Source: Cladorrhinum sp. PSN259
Lineage: Eukaryota > Ascomycota > Sordariomycetes > Sordariales > Podosporaceae
Direction of reading: 5' to 3'
NCBI GenBank assembly: GCA_033725935.1
Contig: MU867113.1
Location: forward strand, 62,001-126,000
DNA: 64,000 nt
Shown here piece by piece: positions 33,888-43,442 of the stretch (positions within the stretch are counted from its first letter, which is position 1; each line of letters opens with the position of its first letter). Made by a program: the position numbers and the translations under genes. Under the pieces are notes generated by a model. The model ran no database searches, had not been told where the DNA came from, and saw only the letters and a program-made list of their open reading frames with translations.

Positions 33888-35438
33888 TCACAAAAACCCG
33901 CCCCTTCTCAACTCCCCCTCCACAGCCTCCATCTCGTCATCCCTCAGCGCAAGCAAAACCTCCCAATTTGACTCCTCCTCCTCCTCTTCCCCCTCCTCAA
34001 GTTTCCTCCTCCCCCTCCTCCTCCTCCTCCTCCTAGGCAAAAGATTCATACTCCCCCCGTTCGCACTATACGTCTTCCTAACCCACTCCGCCCTAGGCTC
34101 CGTCCCAGTCCCCGGTATGTTGAAGCAAACATCGGCGCCCATGTGAGTCCAAACGCTATTATCCAGTCCCGTATAATCGCCATCATGATCATTACTCAAC
34201 GCCTCCGAACTTGCCTTGTTTAACGCATCTAAACCCCCTGAAGTATGGTAAGTGTGCCAGTGTATCATCCCCAGATGTCTCGCAAGTAAACTATCTGTAC
34301 CGTCGGCATCAGTCTTTAGAGACAGGATAGATTGGCGGATAGCGTGCGCTGCTGCGGCGAGGGCATCGTGAGGATGATGCGGCGTGAGGAGGGTGAAAAC
34401 GGGTAAGCAGGGCATGAGGCGCAGATAAAGGTTGCCCATGTAATAAGAGTTGGGGAGCCTGAGGGGTAATAGGTGTCGGATATCGATTGCTGTTGCGAAT
34501 CTTGATTTGACTGAGGACTCGGAGGAGCGCGCACGTGGTAGCAGGTTGAGAGAGTGGCGGGCTTGGATTACAGTCACCCAGATTAAGCCGCAGAGTGTGT
34601 CTGTTTGGGAAATAAATGCGTTGGAGCCGTGGAGGGAGCGGATTTGGGAGAGGTTTTGGGCGTGGAGGGTCGTGATTTTGTGGGAGGAAAAGGTTAGGAC
34701 TTTGGCTGTACATGGTATGGCGCCTGGTGGAGACAGCGGGGGTGGAGAGTAGGCAGAAGTGAAGTTGTACTCGGGGAGGTAATTTGGGTTGGTGAGGTCA
34801 GGGGGTGGGTAGGAAGTGTTGATGAGATGGAGTCTGTCTTTGATGAGTTCGTCTAAATGGCTGTAGCTGGATGGGAGACGATCGGCGTAGCCATCGTTAC
34901 CAGCGAAGCATTTGAGGAACTCGGCGAGGGAACTACCGTCCAATACGCTGTGGTGGCTTGAGAAGCCTAAGAGTAGACCGCCCTCGATGAAGGTGGCTCG
35001 GAGGGTGAGTGGATGGTAGGTTTTACCCTGGACTGGGTGTGAGGGGGAAAGAGAGAGGACGTCCTTATCCATTGCGGATGGGGCGTTCCCTTTCTTTTGC
35101 AACTGTTCATAAGTTGGAAAGACAGACTGGTCAAGAATCTGATAGGCAAACACCTCGCCGGGGAAGCTACCAAGGTTAAACTTTTGAGGGTCTCGAGAGA
35201 ATACCGCTCGAGCATGTTGAGAATCCGCAGGGTGAATGACCTGCCCTGCCAAGAATGGCCACTGAGTAAAGGCCCGATGCAGTCCTGCTTGAAGGTAAGA
35301 TACCGCAGCTTCAATGTTCTTGGTGTCAGGAAATCGAAAGCCGTAGACAAGTCTCGTGTAGATTCTTGGTGCGGCTTGGTCTAGCGGAGTCAAAGGGAAA
35401 ACCTCGTCAAGTCCAGCTATCCAAGCGTTTTTCTCCAT
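33888..35438 (-). CDS. BAHD-like / trichothecene 3-O-acetyltransferase-like acyltransferase
   Basis: Single exon, 516 residues from ATG 35438 (MEKNAWIAGLDEVFPLTPLD). Upstream in-frame ATGs at 35459 and 35555 are less likely because the family starts near FPLTPLDQ. The catalytic motif HHSVLDG (H-x3-D-G) is present in SSHHSVLDGSSLAEFLKCF. The N-terminal half (AAVSYLQAGLHRAFTQWPFLAGQV) also fits the CoA-dependent transferase family that includes fungal Tri101. The usual DFGWG motif is not seen. The corresponding end reads VCFNIPGTG ... RKTYSANGGSMNL, then a run of Arg (from a CCT repeat in the plus strand) and an acidic stretch. Likely transfers an acyl group from CoA to an alcohol or amine of a metabolite; no pathway neighbours are visible. 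Confidence 0.8.
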   Translation of the reverse strand: MEKNAWIAGLDEVFPLTPLDQAAPRIYTRLVYGFRFPDTKNIEAAVSYLQAGLHRAFTQWPFLAGQVIHPADSQHARAVFSRDPQKFNLGSFPGEVFAYQILDQSVFPTYEQLQKKGNAPSAMDKDVLSLSPSHPVQGKTYHPLTLRATFIEGGLLLGFSSHHSVLDGSSLAEFLKCFAGNDGYADRLPSSYSHLDELIKDRLHLINTSYPPPDLTNPNYLPEYNFTSAYSPPPLSPPGAIPCTAKVLTFSSHKITTLHAQNLSQIRSLHGSNAFISQTDTLCGLIWVTVIQARHSLNLLPRARSSESSVKSRFATAIDIRHLLPLRLPNSYYMGNLYLRLMPCLPVFTLLTPHHPHDALAAAAHAIRQSILSLKTDADGTDSLLARHLGMIHWHTYHTSGGLDALNKASSEALSNDHDGDYTGLDNSVWTHMGADVCFNIPGTGTEPRAEWVRKTYSANGGSMNLLPRRRRRRRGRRKLEEGEEEEEESNWEVLLALRDDEMEAVEGELRRGGFL

Positions 35439-36332
35439 TGTTGGCGCTAATTTATGCATTCGATATAATATGACTTTATACCTCTTGTTTGCCACCAACG
35501 GTTCCGACACGTGTCTATTTGCCCAAGTGAGCAAATCTCGCAAAGACACTTTCACTTACTCCCCTTGAGCGGTAAAGCACCAGCTTTAAATACCCTCTTT
35601 TCGGTATGTTTTTAAAACAAATCATTCTGTATCTGATTTTGGAGTAGTTATCCAAGTCCAGGTTCAACGTCATGTCTATGCATTCAAAAAGACACATGAC
35701 TTTCAACAATTGAGTTGTTCAGTTGAGAAATTAGACATTGTAGCACATGCTCAGCTACATGTACGTAAGGCTTCTAAAGCTCGTTTAAAGTAAAATCAAC
35801 ACTAAGACAAAACAATCGCTTATTTCAGTTGGCATGCTTTTGAAAGAATAAAAATAATAATGGTGCTGGCAGCTGGCCTTATCACCACATCTGGCGACAG
35901 TTGAAGGTATCGCGAGATCTTGGTTATGGGCGTCGTCGTGGCGCCTGCGACCGAGTCGTGCCATATCAATCGAGCCATGTATAAAGTGTGTATAATTGTC
36001 TTATAATTGTTCGGGTTTTATTTTTTTCTTCCGGCTATGCCCGATAACGCTCTGAATTAAACAACAAAAATAATAATGGTAAATTCAACATATCCCATTA
36101 TGTGCAGCGGTCCAGTTCCGCTTTTCAGTGGTTGTCTCTTATTTATTGATTCATACATGTACACAAAGTATGTGTACGACAAATACTTTGAAGTGTTCGG
36201 TGTAGCACCTTCAATGTCTAGTTGGCCAGCACATGCAGGCAACGAGTATTGCCAGGAAAGAGCAAAGAATCAACTTGAATACACCTGATTTTGCGTACCC
36301 CCAAATGTCTATGTACATGTACCCTACACCCC
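35439..36332. other. Intergenic, no gene seen
   Basis: About 890 bp, AT-rich. Contains the promoter of the acyltransferase and the 3' end of the secreted-protein gene. Confidence 0.45.
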
Positions 36333-36953
36333 TCAAACCGAAGCAAGCACGGCACTAACATTAACAGGCCTGCACCCACCATTCAACGGCTCCCCGACCG
36401 TAACCCACGACAGCGCCTTGTACCTGTAACCTCCAAACTGGCTATTACAAACATGCCACTTGTAAAATAGCTGCGATCCATTGGGCGTAATAACATCATC
36501 CACATACGTAGGCACGAAGAGCTTGTTTTCCGAGTCTAACCCCACATTCGTAATGTCGGACCCTGTATCGCCAGGCAGGAAATAACAGGGCACGACGTTC
36601 GTCGCTGGGTTCCAACCGTAACGGAGGGCGCTGCTGGCTATGAGGTTGCTGCCTTCCCCTCCGTATGGGAGGTTCCAAACTAGGGCGCCTGTTTTGTATC
36701 CTTCGATGGAACCGTAATCGCTTGTGTTGAGGTAGAAGGTTCCTGCAGAAGTGGCGGCCGTGTCGGAGACGCAGAGCTGCTCGATTGCCGCGCCGGAGTG
36801 GCAGGCCCAGAGGAATTTGCCACCTAGGGTTGGGTCGTCCGAGATGAGCTTGAGGTTGTAGGGGGCGGATTGGTTGGGGAAGTTTTGGGCGAGGGCTGTG
36901 GAGATGATGGTCCCGGCTGCGAGGGCCAGGGAGGTGAAGGTGAGAGTGAACAT
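36333..36953 (-). CDS. Small secreted protein
   Basis: Single exon, 206 residues. Residues 1-22 (FTLTFTSLALAAGTIISTALA) form a strong signal peptide, with a likely cut before QNFPNQSAPYNLK. The mature part has four Cys (FLWACHSG, EQLCVSD, VVPCYFLPG, WHVCNSQ) plus one near the end (NGGCRPVNV), several N-x-S/T sites and no membrane segment. The opening pattern (SAPYNLKLISDDPTLGGKFLWACHSGAAIEQLC) is typical of a common uncharacterised family of secreted fungal proteins. It is probably a cell-wall or extracellular protein; function unknown. A TATA-like box lies about 70 bp upstream. Confidence 0.8.
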   Translation of the reverse strand: MFTLTFTSLALAAGTIISTALAQNFPNQSAPYNLKLISDDPTLGGKFLWACHSGAAIEQLCVSDTAATSAGTFYLNTSDYGSIEGYKTGALVWNLPYGGEGSNLIASSALRYGWNPATNVVPCYFLPGDTGSDITNVGLDSENKLFVPTYVDDVITPNGSQLFYKWHVCNSQFGGYRYKALSWVTVGEPLNGGCRPVNVSAVLASV

Positions 36954-37820
36954 TGTGGTTGAGATGTTGAAATTGTTTGGGATGAAATGTTAGAGGTAGA
37001 TGGTGATTCTGTTCGCTTTTTATAGCTGCTGGCTTAGTGTGCCAGTGGCAGCTCTTTTTTATGTCGATCCCACTTATACGAGGTATGAGTGGCGGCAATT
37101 CCTGCTGATGGTGACTTCCGACCCCGACGATACCACCCAGATTCCCCGCAAAATTCGTATCCGTGTAATCAGTCAAGGGCCGCGAGCTCACAATGTTACA
37201 GCGGGATGAACGATACACTAATGGTTGTAAGACATCGGCAAGGGTATCGTATTTGAGAACGGATTAATATCGAGTTTTTGAATACGAATTCGATCAACTC
37301 AGATGGACTCTGGATCTTGTATGCGTCACATCTGCCGATGCGTGAGCTCATGGAATTAAATGGTTATCGGATGGCACGGTGTGGGAGACACCGAGGAAGG
37401 TGTGCCCGGGTGGGACATGAGTCAATCGGCCGGAAAGCATCAGTCATAACCCTAACTGATGAGAACTGTGTAATCCCAAAGACAAGATATGTAGAAAGAT
37501 CTCTCACCGCTTCCCTACTTTCGCACTATTCCCGTTTTTTGTTTCTGTCTTGTCGTCGTTTATTGAAATTGTAATCTGGGCTTGGTGAGTCCTTATCAGT
37601 CAGCATGGAGCAAGCGGCTGGTTCAACAATTTTGCGGACGCAGACTCTTTTTTTGTCACACCCGACACGACAGATCATATCATCCCTTGAGTGCCCACCC
37701 AATCAAGTGCATCGGGTCACAGCTGCGGGGTAATCTGGACAAGACAGCATATCAATCTCTGTCTTCTTCACTTGATCAATTATCACAGGATTCCATCAAT
37801 TTGGTCACATTCAGCAAACC
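36954..37820. other. Divergent promoter region
   Basis: Between the minus-strand secreted-protein gene and the plus-strand F-box-like gene. Apart from the TATA-like box, no specific element or gene was identified. Confidence 0.5.
37017..37024 (-). promoter_or_regulatory. TATA-like box of the secreted-protein gene
   Basis: Minus strand reads CTATAAAA about 65-70 bp upstream of the ATG at 36953, a suitable place for a core promoter element with a short 5' UTR. Confidence 0.45.
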
Positions 37821-39551
37821 ATGGGGCTCGCTGACTTCCCGACAGAATTGCAGAGTATGATACTTGGCGAACTCCTCCATGCAGATGGCCAAGAGAGCGA
37901 GCTGGAGGATCGGGGTGTGACGCTGGCATCCGACCACAATTTCTTCTTGAATGGCGTTGGGGAGAATGCTACAATCAGACGCCGACGACATCAACGACCG
38001 GGCGACCATCTTCGCAGCGCGCGTCTTGTTTGCCGCCAATGGAACGAGCTCGCCGTGAAGCACCTCTTTCGCGAGGTTTCACTCCTTCACTGCCGCCACG
38101 TGATAAGAACCCAAATGGAAACAGAGCAATTTCTGCAACGCCGCGAAGATCCTGGGGGGCGCTCCGGCGGCCGTCGGTACAACTTCAAAATGTGGAACGC
38201 CATGGCCTCCAGCGAGACAGTGCGCAAAGCAGCCAGGGGTGTCAACATCTACAGCGGTCCTCATCATTACAGGATCGACCGCGAAGTCGCTGGCAACGAA
38301 TACGACTCGGAGATGGCCTTCCGCCATCGTGAGACCTGGAGATCTTGGGAGCTTGGCAGTTGGAAGGAATTTGAAGATGCTATTTCCCGCATCTCTGACC
38401 TGCCTGGACTCAAAGAGGTCTCTGTTTGGTTCTCCAAGTTCGTCTTTTGTAAAGGCACAATGGCTCAGCTGGAAATCGAAGACGGCCAGATGGATATCTG
38501 GGACCACTGGCCAGACTGTGAATTGATCTCCACCCGCTTCTACACGCTTCGCGAAGTCTTCAAGGCCATGGCGCTGCACAAAGCCCGGAATTCAAACCCC
38601 ATCAAAAGTCTTTCGATAAGGAACCTGGCGAATGCTCCGTTCCCGGAGCTCCTCTCTCCTGGCAGCCCGCTTCTAACGATCGCCAAAGATATCACCAAGC
38701 TTCGTCTCGATATGACTCACGAGCCAATCTCGACTTTTCCATCGGGTAATACCGCCCCGGAGTGGACACGGGGAATTAATGAGACCGAGCGTCGAGATTT
38801 TGAGCCCTTTCTGCAAAAGCGATTTCTTTCTCACTTCGTAGACAGTCTCACCTGGCTACACCTCTCGTTCCGCCATGCCTGGGGCGTCGCACCAGGAACT
38901 TTTGATGGGCGTGGCTTGGCCTTCCCGAATCTCCGAACCCTATCACTACACAACTTCCAGATTGCCCACCACGATCACTTCGACTGGGTTCTTAACCAAA
39001 CCTCCCTGGAGAATCTCTATCTTGACCACTGTGCTATTGTGGTACTGATCCATTTGGCTGACGACCAAGTTAAACGCTGGGGAGTCAACACGGAGGACTG
39101 GGACAAGTATCCCGCAGGAGCGTGGGGCTTTGGCACTGGTCGCGTCTACAGGTTTCTCGGGACTTGGGAGACCTTGTTTGACCATATGATCACTTATCTC
39201 CCGTGCCTTGTCGATTTTCGCATGGCCTACACTGATTGGAGGTCGGCGCCCCGCGACTGCTTTGAGCTTCCTGACCCAGGATGCCCGTTGTCACCAATGC
39301 GCTATGACATTCTTAGCTTGGTCATGGGAGAGCGGGCTTGGAATGAAACCAGAAATAGAAGAGACGATAATGGTGATATTATGATGGGAGACAACAACAA
39401 AGGCCCGCATACGCGCACACAAGATGATTGGTACCCACCAATGCCAAAGCCCAATCGGGCGAGGGAGACAAAGTTGGGCGATGCTTCGTCTTGGAATCAT
39501 CTGCACCAAGTAATACAGGAAAGAAGAAGGCGAAGAGAGGCTTTCTTGTAA
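37821..39551 (+). CDS. F-box-like protein
   Basis: Single exon, 576 residues. The N-terminus has a split F-box-like motif: LADFPTELQSMILGELL, then a polar insert, then HLRSARLVCRQWNELAVKHLFREVSL, where L-x-x-C-x-x-W is conserved. The remainder has leucine-rich stretches (SLTWLHLSFRH, NLRTLSLHNFQI, SLENLYLDHCAIVVL) and ends in a basic tail (ERRRRREAFL). Presumably an SCF ligase adaptor or a relative that has kept only the fold. Target unknown. Confidence 0.75.
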   Translation: MGLADFPTELQSMILGELLHADGQESELEDRGVTLASDHNFFLNGVGENATIRRRRHQRPGDHLRSARLVCRQWNELAVKHLFREVSLLHCRHVIRTQMETEQFLQRREDPGGRSGGRRYNFKMWNAMASSETVRKAARGVNIYSGPHHYRIDREVAGNEYDSEMAFRHRETWRSWELGSWKEFEDAISRISDLPGLKEVSVWFSKFVFCKGTMAQLEIEDGQMDIWDHWPDCELISTRFYTLREVFKAMALHKARNSNPIKSLSIRNLANAPFPELLSPGSPLLTIAKDITKLRLDMTHEPISTFPSGNTAPEWTRGINETERRDFEPFLQKRFLSHFVDSLTWLHLSFRHAWGVAPGTFDGRGLAFPNLRTLSLHNFQIAHHDHFDWVLNQTSLENLYLDHCAIVVLIHLADDQVKRWGVNTEDWDKYPAGAWGFGTGRVYRFLGTWETLFDHMITYLPCLVDFRMAYTDWRSAPRDCFELPDPGCPLSPMRYDILSLVMGERAWNETRNRRDDNGDIMMGDNNKGPHTRTQDDWYPPMPKPNRARETKLGDASSWNHLHQVIQERRRRREAFL

Positions 39552-40976
39552 GGTAAGGAGCTGGAAACAGGTATCCATGACCCCATTGATAGGTTTTGAT
39601 CGAAGTGAACTCTGGAAGAATGCAAGACAATGAAGGTATAATGAACAAAAGTGAAATGGGAGATTTCCTTTTTGAGAGAGAAGCATGCTGATTTGGCAGA
39701 TTAGACTGAGGGAGAAGATGGGCGGGCGTGGATACAAGATTGCACTTGACCCTACAGCGACATAGATGATGGCGGAGGCATTTCAAAGGATCCCCCGCCA
39801 AAGAAAGAAACAACAAAACAAGAAGAAGGAAAAAATAGAAAAGTTGAGATCTCACTAATAATTTTAGTTTCGATGCAGCATCTTGAGACTCAAATGCAAT
39901 GCTTTCGGTTACACTGTTGATATTCTCCATCACCTGGCACCCGACCCCTGAACCCCTGAGTGCCACTATTCACAACCGCAAACCCGTACTTTCAATCTGA
40001 GCATGCCATTCCAGATCTGCAAGGCTTCCAGATATAACCCCGGCTTTGTTTTTCTTCGCGTAACACTGTATTTGTGATTGGAATTTTCCTGATGCGGACC
40101 ACCCTCGTTTTGAAATGCAAGTACACAAAGGTTGGTGTGCAGGGGTTTCTACTTCGAGTTCATGTTAATCCTTACACCCGTATTTACCACAATCCGACCT
40201 TGATTTGCACCAACCGACACGCGCCATCTCTCCTCGCTCAATGCCTAGTAATTCCAAGCCTGGGGGTTAGATCTTTGGCCGTCCATCCAATCCTCTCCAT
40301 TAAACATCAAATACCACCAACCCATACCAAGAAAACAATGTTATCGCAACGTCAAAGACCAAGAAAGCAAACGCAGCAACTTGAAAATACCTCCCTCCGA
40401 GGGAAGAGAGCCTGTCCCCACAGACACCTAAAAGAGACATTGTTCTGAAATCCCACACCCTTAGTAACATTGCATTACTCCTATGAGTGTTAATCTCACA
40501 ATATTTTTCAACAATTCTTTCTGTTATCAAGTTTCTACGATATTCTCAACCCCTCAAAATGTTCCCCAATTGAATCAAAGCCGCCATAGTACCATCTTCC
40601 TCCCACAATGTTTGTCGACGACTTGGGCGACCTGACTCGGCCACGCCACTACATGTACTTTCCTGGGTAAACTCACAAAACCAAGTTTGATATATATATA
40701 TCTTTTTTTTCCCATTAGGTTAGTCATCTGTGGTGTGGCACTTTTGCAGTACTGAGCACATGGAAATCAGGAAGAAAAAAACGATGCACTTAATCACAAA
40801 ACATTGCTTAGAAAGGTGTCACAAAAAGACGAGACAAAAAAGACCAATTCAAACCAAAACAAACCAAAAAAAAGAGCAACTTTATAACTGGCAAAAATCT
40901 TTATTTAACCCATCCCATCCTCAAAAAGCAAACACTAAAAACAGCAACCCCCCAAAAAACCGCTCGCGAGACGTTT
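39552..40976. other. 1.4 kb intergenic between convergent genes
   Basis: No gene seen. The 195-codon frame at 39379-39966 (minus) overlaps the end of the F-box gene and looks like chance. A TA repeat lies near 40690-40701. Confidence 0.45.
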
Positions 40977-41343
40977 TTACACCGAAGGCTTACTTCCGCC
41001 CTTAGGCTCCCCAACATGACTCAACCCACCAGGACCCTTGGTAATTCGACCCGCAACCCCACCACCGCTGGCACTCATACTCTGCGCCACAACCTCAGCC
41101 GGCGTTCTTGATGATGCACTACCTCCCAGAGACGAGGAAACGTTAGGAGTAATGTTGAGACCGTCTGAGCTGCGGTGTTGATGGTTGGCGTCTATATCAT
41201 ATACAATAACAAATTAGTCATTTGCTTGAAGAAGGAAAAAAAATGTACATGAGGGGAAAAAAAAAAGACACACTCCCGTGCTCGCTAGTATCAGTGGTGC
41301 TCTTTCCGAGGCCCTTCATGACGGTGTTCTTGGCTTTGTCCAT
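40977..41343 (-). CDS. Small low-complexity hypothetical protein, two exons
   Basis: Too fragmented to be obvious as one open frame. Model: complement of 40977-41191 joined to 41274-41343, 94 residues. The 82-nt intron has donor GTGTGT and acceptor ATATAG. The protein begins MDKAKNTVMKGLGKSTTD, continues Ser/Gly/Asn-rich (NVSSSLGGSSASSRTPAEVV) and ends GGLSHVGEPKGGSKPSV. No Cys, no membrane segment, no signal peptide. Composition suggests a disordered, hydrophilic protein; function unknown. Codons in both exons stay in phase and the stop is clean, which supports the model. Confidence 0.6.
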
Positions 41344-41709
41344 TGTTGTGTTGTGCTTAGAGTCTTGAATTCAAGTTGAAAGTGTGTAGGTGTGAGATTG
41401 ATAAACGTGTGAAAATGTTTCTGTGTTGATCTAGATTGGATGGCAGGAAGACGAAAGAGCAATATCGCATCTGAATATATATACATGTATCAAATATCCA
41501 TGGGGTTCATCAACTTTCCTCGTCGTTGCGTCATACATCCACACATCATAGAAGAAGCCAAGAAGCTGTGGAGTCTTGGATGGAGTCTTGGTATGACACG
41601 GCCAAGCCTGTTCCGACGACAACTCGTCGTGAAACAGGAAAACTACGGACCTCTCGGACCACGATCACCACGGTGGGGGTTTCTTACCAAGTCCGTAAAA
41701 GGAGACTTC
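41344..41709. other. Intergenic between two minus-strand genes
   Basis: About 370 bp with promoter-like AT content and a TATATATA stretch near 41475-41482. No gene. Confidence 0.4.
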
Positions 41710-43442
41710 CTAAGACCCCCAACGACCAATCAGCTCATCCCTTTTAGCACTCCTGACCCTCAACTTGTCCATATCAGCTTCGGCGCCTTCCCTTCCGTTG
41801 CGAACCTCTTCTAATTCTTGAGAAAGTACAGCAATTGACCCTTCAATCTCAGAATCAACAAGCCGAACATCTCCAAATGGGCTTTCAGCCAAAATGGAAT
41901 CTCGAACCAATTGTATGGCGAGCTTGCCGTCCGCAATCTGATTAATGGCAGTGTCTTCGAGAGACTCTTGGACATTCTTGGCGACATCATCCGCTTTGCG
42001 ACGACGCTCACCAAGTAAATTGGCAAGGAACTTTGTCTGAGCTTGAGCATCTTCTTCGTCCTCGGGAAGACTGATAGCAACTGCTCGGAGGATCTCATCT
42101 AACGCGTGCTCCTCCCCGCCAATGCCGGAGGAACGTCTTACCAGCTTTTGCTTCGGCTTTGGCCGAACTGGGGACTCAAAAGCACTACGTTGTTTTGTGG
42201 TTGGTGATGGTTCGCTTGCCTGTGATGTAAGTAGATCAACCTTGGTTTCAAGCTCTGCTTTGGCCACCTCGAGCACGGTTTCCGCTGCACCCTGGTACGC
42301 CTTGAAGGCCTCGATTCTGGCGCTGAGATCTTGTACATGATCGAGAAGATAATCGAGGCAATCGTGAATCTAGTTCTGCGTTAGACGGGACATCCTGCCT
42401 GTACCAGATTGTTACTCACATATTCAGTGGCTTGTTTGGACTCGAGCTGGCTCTGTCCATTCTTTGCCTCGACCTTCTTCAAAGCTGGCTCGAGAAACTG
42501 CTGCTCAACTGACATCTGTGCAACTGGAAGGATCTCCGCATACAGAGACTCCAGTTCTTCTTGCATGGCGGAAACCTCGCCAGGTGCCACTCGGCTATTG
42601 CCCCGGGAATTCCTTGCTTCTTCCAGACACTCGAGGTAAACCCGATCGAGCTTCGTCCTTAACCCTTCAACGGTGAACTTGATCAGCCTGTCCTGGCATC
42701 AGTCCCTGAATCGAGCGGAAAACAAAGAAAAAGAAAAAGGGTCCACAGAACCTTGCACATGTCTCACGCAGCATGACGACACCATTCTTTTCCTCAGGGT
42801 CCTCTGTTTCCAGTTCCCATCCCAGCTTCTGGAGACTAGATAGCAGCTTGTCGTCTGAGCGAAACAGGGAGTCCACCGTCTGCTGGAGGTTAGAGGCAGC
42901 GCCTGTGCCGCTCTGCTGTTCCAGCTCGAGGACGTGGGAATCCAGGGACTGAGACAGCCCCTCAACCTGGGTAGCGAGATGGGCACGCCGGGATTCCCAT
43001 TTCCGCTTCTGCTCGGACTCGAAGACGGCTCGCTCCTGGCGAGCCTTCCTGTCGGCACTCACGAGGCGGTCAAGGGCCTCATGTTGCTGCTTGAGGGTCT
43101 CAGTCTGCTTAGTGATGGCCTGGGTTGAGCGGTTCAACTGGTCGATGGCATCCCTGATATCGTGGTCACTCAGGGCCTGGGTTGTGGTCAGATCCGCCGA
43201 GGATGCCAGCTTCTCGGTGATGCCCGACTGTTCGAGGGCGACATATCTCGTAGACGGTCAGTTTTCCATACGAGATTAAAATGGGATTCGACGACATACT
43301 GGCTCAGTTCGTCTGGTGATAGTAGGGTGTCCGGGGTGAGATGGGAGAGGGCCCAAGGGTGCTGGAGGGCGGCCCTCACCGCTGCTGGACCGAATGACGC
43401 GTCGTGCGCCCTCAAAATTTTGATCAGAGATTCAGGGTCCAT
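41710..43442 (-). CDS. Coiled-coil protein, possibly augmin subunit 3 (HAUS3)-like, four exons
   Basis: Model: complement of 41710-42369, 42420-42687, 42752-43246, 43300-43442; 1566 nt, 521 residues, introns 50-64 nt, all phases fit. The N-terminus (MDPESLIKILRAHDASFG ... LLSPDELSQYVALEQSG) is a small helical domain. It is followed by long heptad-rich coiled coils (ITKQTETLKQQHEALDRLV, WESRRAHLATQVEGLSQSLDSH, AMQEELESLYAEILPVAQ) and a charged C-terminus ending DELIGRWGS. This layout recalls HAUS3, a subunit of the augmin complex that recruits gamma-tubulin to spindle microtubules, but sequence identity is too weak to be sure. It could be another kinetochore or spindle coiled-coil protein. Confidence 0.7.

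Noticed and set aside
39379..39966. Minus-strand frame of 195 codons
   Set aside because: Antisense to the end of the F-box-like gene and otherwise hydrophobic low-complexity sequence.
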